Shown: piece by piece, positions 56,943 to 64,000 of the stretch
How the letters are laid out: every line of letters begins with the position of its first letter
Numbering within the stretch: position 1 is the first letter of the stretch
Assembly (NCBI GenBank): GCA_015680685.1
Contig: MNCI01008127.1
Span: forward strand, 185,828 to 249,827
DNA: 64,000 nucleotides
Origin: Gnetum montanum
Lineage: Eukaryota; Streptophyta; Gnetopsida; Gnetales; Gnetaceae
Direction: 5' to 3'
Notes under the pieces: generated by a model
Told to the model about the DNA's origin: nothing
Seen by the model: only the letters and a program-made list of their open reading frames with translations
Database searches by the model: none
Program-made: the position numbers and the translations under genes

Positions 56943-57800
56943 TTAAGGTCATAAACTATTGAAAGTGTATAAAGGTCTACTAGGATGGGAAGAACTAGAA
57001 GCTTCCTGTACACAAGCTCATAGGGAGAGTATCTAATAGAAAGTTTCTATATAGAGGGGTAGCCCAAAGGGAATTTTTGAGTTCCAGGCTCCAATCCCTC
57101 CTATATTTACTAATAGTTCTTATTACTAGCTTTGTTATTTTCCTATTTGTTATCTCTTCTTAAATGTTGGCTTAGTGGTGGTACAATGTTCTTACTTTAT
57201 GTTCAATCCCTAAGCATTATATGAGCTTCTAAATGGTAGTGCCTGTAAAGTGAGTACCATTATTATAAATAAGTTCACATGACATGCCAAACTTATTTAC
57301 AAAATTTTTTTGTACAAACTAAGCAACTGTAAAAGATATACAATTAGTAACGACTATTACTTCTACTAATTTTGTATAATAGTCAACAGTAACTATGATG
57401 TATGCCTTTCTATTTGACATAGATGTGATGGGATCCATGAAGTTAATTCCCCCAAATGTTGAAGGATTCTAGTGGTTGGATCCATTGCTAAGGTTCCTCC
57501 ATCCAAGTAGTCATCCCACCATCGCATTAGTAGTGATCACAAGAGCAAAAAAAGTGGTGGGCATCCCTGAAGAGTGTTAACCAATAATACCTTACCATTA
57601 GGATCTTAAGGATCATGCATCTCCTAGCATAGTGGCCCCCCACAAGGACCCTCATGAGCATCTTGGTGAATGCATTATTGATTAGCATCAAGAACATACC
57701 AACAAACTAGGCCATCAATGCAGACCTTGTAAAGGTGCTCCTTTCTCTCCAATGCACACCTATTGTTGTTTGTTCTTGTTATCTAGCTCTTGTGGAATCT
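56943..57800 (-). pseudogene. Gypsy integrase core relic, G2
   Basis: The minus strand gives INFMDPITSMSNRKAYIIVT, then VDYYTKLVEV (first Asp kept), YNNGTHFTG (family SDNGTHF, second Asp lost to Asn), and a NRKITKLVIRTISKYRRDWS stretch leading to ELKNSLWA-like. This matches the rve core and downstream region of plant gypsy integrases. The C-terminal part lies in the tandem array. Confidence 0.85.
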
Positions 57801-57899
57801 CCTACATGAGAAGGTTAGTGAGGATGACATTGTACTAGTTAGGTTCCATGGCACTTGTTTAGTTATAATACCAACAAAGAGGAATCCATCAAGAAATTA

Positions 57900-58320
57900 A
57901 TCAGAAAGTGCAATCTCCTCCTCTTTATTGTCCCATCTCAACTGAGACAAGTGATTGACAACCACATTCTTAGTTGCCTTTTGATTTACCATTGTAATAT
58001 CAAATTCCTATAAGATCAGCAACCACCATATGAGATGGGGATTCATCATTGATTTATTTATAAGGAACTGAATTACACTATGGTCTATGTGCATGAACAC
58101 CTTGTACCCAAGCACAAAGTGCCTAAATTTCTCTAAGGCATACATCATCATCGTTAATTCTTTCTTTGTTGTGGTGTAATTTAGCTATGCACCCACAATG
58201 CTTCAATTGACATAGTAGATATAGTAAGGATGTTTCTAATCATCCAATTTTGTGAGCATAACTCCCAAAGCATAATTAGAAGAATCTATCATGATATGAA
58301 ATGGTCTAGGCCAATCAGGT
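57900..58320 (-). pseudogene. Gypsy RNase H relic, G2
   Basis: The minus strand reads IDSSNYALGVMLTK, HPYYIYYVN, LNYTTTKKELTMMMYALEKF and RHFVLGYKVFMHIDHS, an ordered match to the gypsy RNase H. Several catalytic acids are kept. Stops interrupt the frame. Confidence 0.85.
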
Positions 58321-59200
58321 ACCTATAGAAATAGAGTTTATATGAGCTTTTGCATACATTTCTAAAATGAATTCTTGCATTTCTTAGTTTAGATGAATGG
58401 AGAATCCTTCTTTGTAAGCTTCACCAATGATTTGACAATCTCAGAGAAATTCTCTACAAAGAATTAATAGTAGCTAGTGTGACCAAGGAATGACAAGGCA
58501 TCCTTGATAGTTTCTAGTTGGCAGTTAATTCCTTGGATGATTCTTATTTTTTTAGGATCCATCTCAATCTCTACTTGTAATATTCTATGCCCTAAGAAAA
58601 TGCCCTCTTGCACCACTAGATGGCTCTTTTTCCAGTTAATCTTAAAGTTGTTCCCCACACACCTTTTCAACACTTGGTCAAGGTGGTCCAAGGCTTACTC
58701 AAATGTAACCCCATATATGGAGAAGTCATGCATGAAGAATTCCATCCTGCTATCAATCTATTATGGGAAGATGCTCAAGACAAGGTATTAGAATGTAGCA
58801 GGGGAATTGCATAGGCGAAAGAAACATATTTTTATATGAAAAATTCCCCTAAGGACTTGTGAATGTTGTTTTGTCCTGGCCCTCAAGTGTGATCTAGATT
58901 TGTTAATAACCACTATAACCATATAGAAATTTGTAGTAGCAATGCCTAGAAATAGTGTCAAATACCTAATTCACAAATAGCAATGGAAAATGATCTTTTT
59001 ATGTCACCATGTTCAACAACTTGAAGTTAATACAAGCCCATCACTTGTCATCATTATTTGTCATTGTCACAAGTGGGCTAATCCACTTGGTGTTTGCAAT
59101 GGGATAGATGAACCCTAGCTTAAGCAATAGTTCAATCACCTCTTTGATGATATTCTTTAGTTTGGGGTTCAATTTTTTATGCAGATACCTCTTTGGCTTC
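58321..59200 (-). pseudogene. Gypsy reverse transcriptase relic, G2
   Basis: The open block 58691-58464 reads LDQVLKRCVGNNFKINWKKS and QEGIFLGHRI, then ALSFLGHTSYY, typical of Athila/Tat RT downstream of the catalytic box. The box itself is FMHDFSIYG (family FMDDFSVYG), so the first Asp is His. The upstream half is in broken frames to about 59200. Confidence 0.88.
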
Positions 59201-59718
59201 ATGGAGGGATATGTATAGATGTGGCGTTGGCATATTAGTGGATCAATTCTAGTTAGTTCATGATATGACTAGGTGAAGGTTGTTGGACATTTTTTTATCA
59301 CCTTTAACAACTTTTCCTTATACTTAGGAGCAAGATTAACATTGGCTATAATCAGCTTTCCATTTCATAGAAAAGCACATTCCATTTTGGTTAGTAAAGG
59401 TTCTATCTCAAGGGGTAACTATTTAAAAATTTCATGAATCTTCAACTCTTCCCAATTAGTGTCATCAAGTTCATCATCAAAGAGTTGATGATGAACTCAA
59501 TCCAATTCATCCATGTCTTCAATGTAGGCACTTGTCAAGCTCTTAGTTAGTTCCATGCATATTATTGAGCTATTATCAGGATTAGTTATCATCCATTGGA
59601 TATCCTCTAGTTTTGTGATTGCTGTGTATAATCATCTTTTAATTTCTATCATGTCAGCATGCTATCTGCATGTTATGATAGATGTACTTTTTACAAATGA
59701 TAATTTCTACACATAGTT
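59201..59718 (-). pseudogene. Protease-RT linker, G2
   Basis: No domain visible; it aligns with 38000-38340 of E2. A linker is expected in this position. Confidence 0.45.
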
Positions 59719-60225
59719 TCACCCTATGTCACTATATGCAATGCATGGAACATGCTTCTTCTCTATCTTCTCAAATTCATTTTCCTTGAAAATATCGAAC
59801 CAAAGATCTCTGATTCCAAGCCATACTTTAGTGATGCTTAGCCAAGTCTTTCCCATGATTATTGGAAAGTCTCCTTTATGGTTATCAACACAAATTACTA
59901 GAAAGTTAGTAGGATAGAATGATCCATGTACTATAGTCACAATGTCCTCCACCAGTCCCAAGGAAATAGTAATAGATTGATCTACCAACTTAAGATGAAT
60001 GTTGCACTTATTGAGTGGAGGCAATCTCCAAGATTTGTACATCTCATGAAAAATTAAAGTCACACAAGAACCTAAGTCTAGAAAATCCTTGCAAGGCTCA
60101 TTTTTAGTGATTTTCAAATAGATAAAAGAATGCATAGGATTAGATCCTTTTCTAGAAAGGTGGCTAGGATTTTTCCATTCTATAATTGAATGGGTTAACT
60201 TCATGGTATGTACTTTGGAAGGCAT
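59719..60225 (-). pseudogene. Gypsy retropepsin relic, G2
   Basis: An open frame of 168 codons matches the plant gypsy aspartic protease. It has the DLGSCVTLIFHEMY block where the family has D-(S/T)-G-(A/S)-(S/D), so the catalytic triad is altered. It continues with VEDIVTIVHGSFYPTNFLVI and FPIIMGKTWL (family LILGRPFL). The protease would cleave Gag-Pol. It is the longest open pol frame in the element, which hints at limited decay here by chance. Confidence 0.85.
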
Positions 60226-62860
60226 TTTTTTGAATGGTTCTTGAATGGACTTGCAAAGGATGAGGGAGAATTAGAAGCACCAACCGTAAATGTATGTGAT
60301 GACTTAGAAGGATTTTTGGTTTGGAAGAAAAGTCCTTTTCAAAATTTTCTCCATAGTTGAGGAGCAACTATAATTTAATAGCCCTCGTAGTAATACATTG
60401 CTGAAGTTGGGCTAGAATTTCATCCTAAATTGATGGAGCATGCCAAATTGAGTTGATGATAAAGGGACATGTGTAGAAGGATGATGATGGTGAGGAAATG
60501 GGGATTCCCCTTGGAGATTGGGCTTTGTAGTATTTAAGAGGCTAGTGGTGGTCATAGAATGAAGCATGACTGGAAGTGTCATGTAGAGAAATGGGCTGCT
60601 AAACATAGTATCCATATGGATCATGCTACCATTAAGGGTAGTATTGTCTTGGTGGTGGCATCCCTTAGGATTTTAGATGCTACCATTGATGTTTGTGCTC
60701 ATAAGGTTTTGGTCGAGCTCCACTCCCATGGTAGACTTGTTGTTGGTGGAACTGCCTAGGATTGCCTTGAGGATAAAGTAACATTTTGGGTGCTTATCTT
60801 CCTATCAATCTAGGATTTAGAGCATACACCCCAAACTCTTACAAGTGTGACACAATGGCACAACATCCCTTGAGATTTTTGTATTGGCATATGTCACATC
60901 CACCATCATCATCTGATTTAGAGTCCACAACCTCTTGTATGACAATAGACTTTCCCTCACCCCTTTAGTGGACACGTTTAACTTCCTTCCTTCTCCTACA
61001 ATCATGATCACTACTTTAATCCTTAAATTCCTCTACTATTTTTACAGTGGTCTAGAAATTTTCATCCAAAGATTCCTACATTCTATCTACCTTAGTCAAA
61101 ATTTTGAAAATAGACCTTTGAATCAACAAGATCTTGTGTTACACCACCTCATCACCTAATGTCTCCTCCTTGTTGTCATAGAACCAGACCTTCCTTTTGC
61201 TGATGGAAGTATCTGTGTTGTACTCTTCCACACTTTTCCTTTTTCTCAACTCTCCTTCTTCTTTGGCAATCTCTGATGAACCCTTCATTCTAAAATTCTT
61301 CCTTGGGCATAGTCCCTAATAATTCTCTATGTTTCTATTCAGATCCAATCTATGATATGGTGGAGCTACTTCCTTTAACAATAACCATTGCTAGAATATC
61401 AATGTAAGAGAATATAATAACGATCCATGATAGCATCCAAGGGTTCATGTGTTCCTTCTTTCCAACCTTCGATATACTTTCTCAAATTGGACACTCAAGA
61501 GTATGTTTGATACTTATCATTGAAGAGATCAAGCATTGTACTTCAATGTCTAATTGATTGTAGTTCTAAGAATTAGTACCAACCTTCAACTTCACTAATG
61601 AGCATCCTTGGGAACTACTTTAGCTTTTACCATTCATTTTTAACATTCTACAAGCCACACACATCGTGAAAGGCCTAAATATGATTCTATGGATCTAAAT
61701 TATATCTCCCTTCAAACTTGGGGATATGTTTCATATACAACCACTTGATTATACTATCTTTCACATGCCTTGTTGGGGTATTCTCATGACCTCTACAATG
61801 TTCAACATGTTCCTCATTATAAGTAAAGGCTCATCATGGTAATAGCCTCTATGATGGTCATGATGCCCATGATGTCCTTTGCTACCCCTTCCTTCATGGT
61901 GATGAGCCTCCCTTTATTACCCACATCCCATGTCTTTACTAGTCCAATGGTTCATATGATCATCTCTATCCCACCGATCACCTCCATCATGGTCACATCC
62001 TCTATGACTTTACTCATAGCTAGAGGAGGAAGAAGAGGATGTCAAAGATGAAGAAAAGAGAGAAGAGATAGCATTAGCATAATGCCTACCACATCCTCTT
62101 CTTTGATCATGGCCATGATCATCATCATGATGCTTTTCCACATTCCTACCATGAATGTTACCTTTGGAGCCCCCATGATCGTGGGACCCATTCTTTCCCG
62201 AATCATGATTGTATACAATGAGATGCAAATTCTAGTTTAGGCCCTCCTCATCAAAGCTAAGGGGAGGAGAGTCAATGAATTGAGAACCTTCAAAAAAGGG
62301 ATCCTCCTCATCTTCTGGCCTAGTAGAAACAAGGGGTTATTGAAGGATTTCCCCTTTGATTCTTTGTAATGCATCTGTTATTACTAATCTTTCTTGCATT
62401 GTGACTTAGTGGGATGATAATCCCAATAGCCATGGTTCTGAACAACGTTTATAGCATTAAGTCCTTCGATGCCCAAACTAATAAGAGTTTGCAGTAGCAT
62501 TGTAAGAATTGAATGATCAAGTAGCAACACAATGTTACCGTCCATGTCCCTTGACTACAACTATTCATCTTGATGTAGGATGAAGGTGAAGTTTGACACA
62601 TGTTCATCGAGATGAGTATATCTCACTCAACATTATTAGGGCACTAGTTTATTTGACTATTCATTCCTTTATTGATTGAATGTAGGCTTAAATCATGGTG
62701 AAGAATCAATCTTATGAGAAGAATCCATTTTAGGTTTTCAAGAAAAAATCAATGTTCTTTTACTATTATTAGTGTTTTTTTAATGATTGCAACTTTAAAG
62801 TTTGCTACAATTATTTTGAATGATTTCATCAACTCCTGGATAGCACATATAGCTCACTAA
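60226..62860 (-). pseudogene. Gypsy gag relic, G2
   Basis: It lies between PBS and protease. The N-terminal part (62228-62010) is rich in His, Asp and Gly (HDHGGSKGNIHGR, HHDDDHGHDQR), then a Ser run (SLTSSSSSSSYE). The middle has QNYNQLDIEVQCLISS and related blocks. It aligns with the gag of E3. No zinc knuckle is convincing. Stops are frequent. Confidence 0.65.
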
Positions 62861-62861
62861 A

Positions 62862-62881
62862 GTCGTCAACAATGGTGCCAA
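62862..62881 (-). other. Primer-binding site of G2 (tRNA-Asp-like, decayed)
   Basis: The minus strand reads TTGGCACCATTGTTGACG directly after the LTR terminus CTCATCA. It differs from TGGCGCCGTTGCCGGGG mainly at CpG sites. The tRNA assignment is from memory of plant Athila/Tat elements. Confidence 0.6.
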
Positions 62882-63950
62882 TGATGAGTAGCGAATATAC
62901 CTTATGTCCAACCATACGAATCACTAGTGTACACTAAGTGATATGGTCAAATTTTGTAGACTTTAGCCTTCTAAGTACACTGGGTCTAGGAAGTTAATCT
63001 AACAATCATGATCATTGTTTTCTCAGTTCCACTTGTGAGGTGCAAGTATATGGTTAAGTGTAACTAAGGCATCTAATTTTTATCATTTCATGTTTTATTG
63101 TTTAATCACCTAAGTGCTGAAAATAGAGTAATAAATTTTTAAGTAATCTAGTAACTACCTAATGTTTTACTATTCCTAACATAAGTATCTATTTCCACTT
63201 TCTATACACATCCTAAACACATTGCAAAACTACTGGGTTACCAAGTGTTAGGTGGTAGCGGAATTACCAAGCATAACGTATGCTCAAAGTGGTCGTACTT
63301 ATGTGTGTTATTTAATCAATATTAATTACTTAATTAAAATTCATTAAAGTGCATGAATAATAAATTCATAAGGAAAACATTAATCTATTCCAAAACCTAC
63401 AAGGTTTGATTAGAAAATCTCATCTTTATTTCCATTCATACTAAGGTGCTCAAGTACATTAGTGTTTGAATAAAGATTTGTACACTTCTTTAACTTCTAC
63501 TATGGGCACTCAAAAAATATTCTAAGTCAAGAGAAAAAAACTTCAAGAGCTTCACTATAAGTAATGTAAGAAGTTCCATAAATTTGGTAGGTAGGCACAC
63601 ATGTATAGGTAATGATAGGATGCCATGTCAATTGGTACCGATCAATGTAGTAAACCCTACATTGACAACATCCCATTGATGTTGTCCAACGACACATGCT
63701 TCATCAATGCCCTAAGTTAAACTTGTCTTATCTACAATTCAGTATCCTAAGTGCCTAACCCTTGTAATTTTGCATTATTTATCTTACCTAATACCTATGC
63801 ATTAGCAAGTTAAAAGATTCAATCTAGTCACAAGATTGGTTCATCACTATCCAACCAATAATAGTTATTAACATTAAACCCATAAACAAACCAATTCCTG
63901 ATAGGTAATTTTCTAATGTCTTACTATTTCTTAGTTCCTAGGGCATAATC
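62882..63950 (-). repeat. Gypsy LTR L5 (5' LTR of G2)
   Basis: Starts TGATGAGTAG beside the PBS and aligns with L4. The TATA position is degraded (TATACAT near 63602). The palindrome array (63622-63690: ATCAATG, CATTGAC, CATTGATG) is partly kept. The right end is estimated. Confidence 0.7.
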
Positions 63951-64000
63951 TTGATGTGAGAGGATAGACTTACATCATCTTATTAAATTGTAAAGTAAAA

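Larger units (their letters stand above)
47909..63950 (-). mobile_element. Large Athila/Tat-like Ty3/gypsy element (G2)
   Basis: Two LTRs in the same orientation (L4 at 47909-48980 and L5 from 62882) bracket, on the minus strand, PBS, gag, protease, RT, RNase H, integrase, a 2-kb spacer, an accessory ORF, and PPT. RNase H precedes integrase, so it is Ty3/gypsy. The extra ORF after integrase and the PBS type suggest the Athila/Tat group. Total length is about 16 kb, inflated by the 968-bp tandem array. All coding parts are broken. The right LTR end may lie just inside or beyond the window, so flanking duplications cannot be checked. Confidence 0.8.

Overview
This window looks like intergenic DNA from a large, retrotransposon-dense plant nuclear genome. 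A conifer or other gymnosperm is my best guess, but that is inferred from style and not proven by any one gene. The DNA is AT-rich and CpG-poor. Almost every recognisable coding trace belongs to a decayed plant transposable element with many stops and frameshifts. All alignments were made by eye, so boundaries in decayed elements are approximate, often by 20-50 bases.

Layout. 1-120 is an LTR end. 2288-7425 is a Ty1/copia element with LTRs, PBS, gag and PPT but no recognisable pol. 7426-10920 is a second, inverted Ty1/copia element with gag, protease, integrase, RT and one intact LTR. 11316-11765 is an RTE-type LINE relic. 11.8-17.5 kb is a richer, apparently low-copy island with one plausible but unrecognised split gene on the minus strand (13955-14758), a TATA box and many short tandem duplications. 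17.5-21.6 kb is AT-rich without a gene. 21691-22971 is a young, GC-rich LINE 3' end with a 15-bp target duplication.

From 23 kb to the end the window is a pile of related Ty3/gypsy (Athila/Tat-like) elements, all on the minus strand. 23187-31730 and 38341-43975 are two copies of a gag-only derivative. 33951-38340 is a pol fragment broken up by a separate LTR. 47909 to about 63950 is a nearly complete element with gag, protease, RT, RNase H, integrase, a 2-kb non-coding spacer and an extra ORF ahead of the 3' LTR. It contains an internal 968-bp x 4 tandem array. A 3.8-kb insertion in one gag (about 27250-31050) carries fragments of two host genes, a germin-like protein and a papain-type cysteine protease. 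A truncated LINE (44040-46900) sits against one gypsy LTR.

The most interesting signals are as follows. Arrays of short CpG-containing palindromes lie just upstream of the TATA box in two unrelated LTR classes, with most copies decayed to the TpG/CpA states expected from cytosine methylation. There is an accessory ORF in the env-like position of the gypsy family. Two gag-only copies seem to share one pol-loss junction. The host-derived islands are studded with short tandem duplications. I see no complete, confidently functional host gene and no tRNA, rRNA or CRISPR locus.
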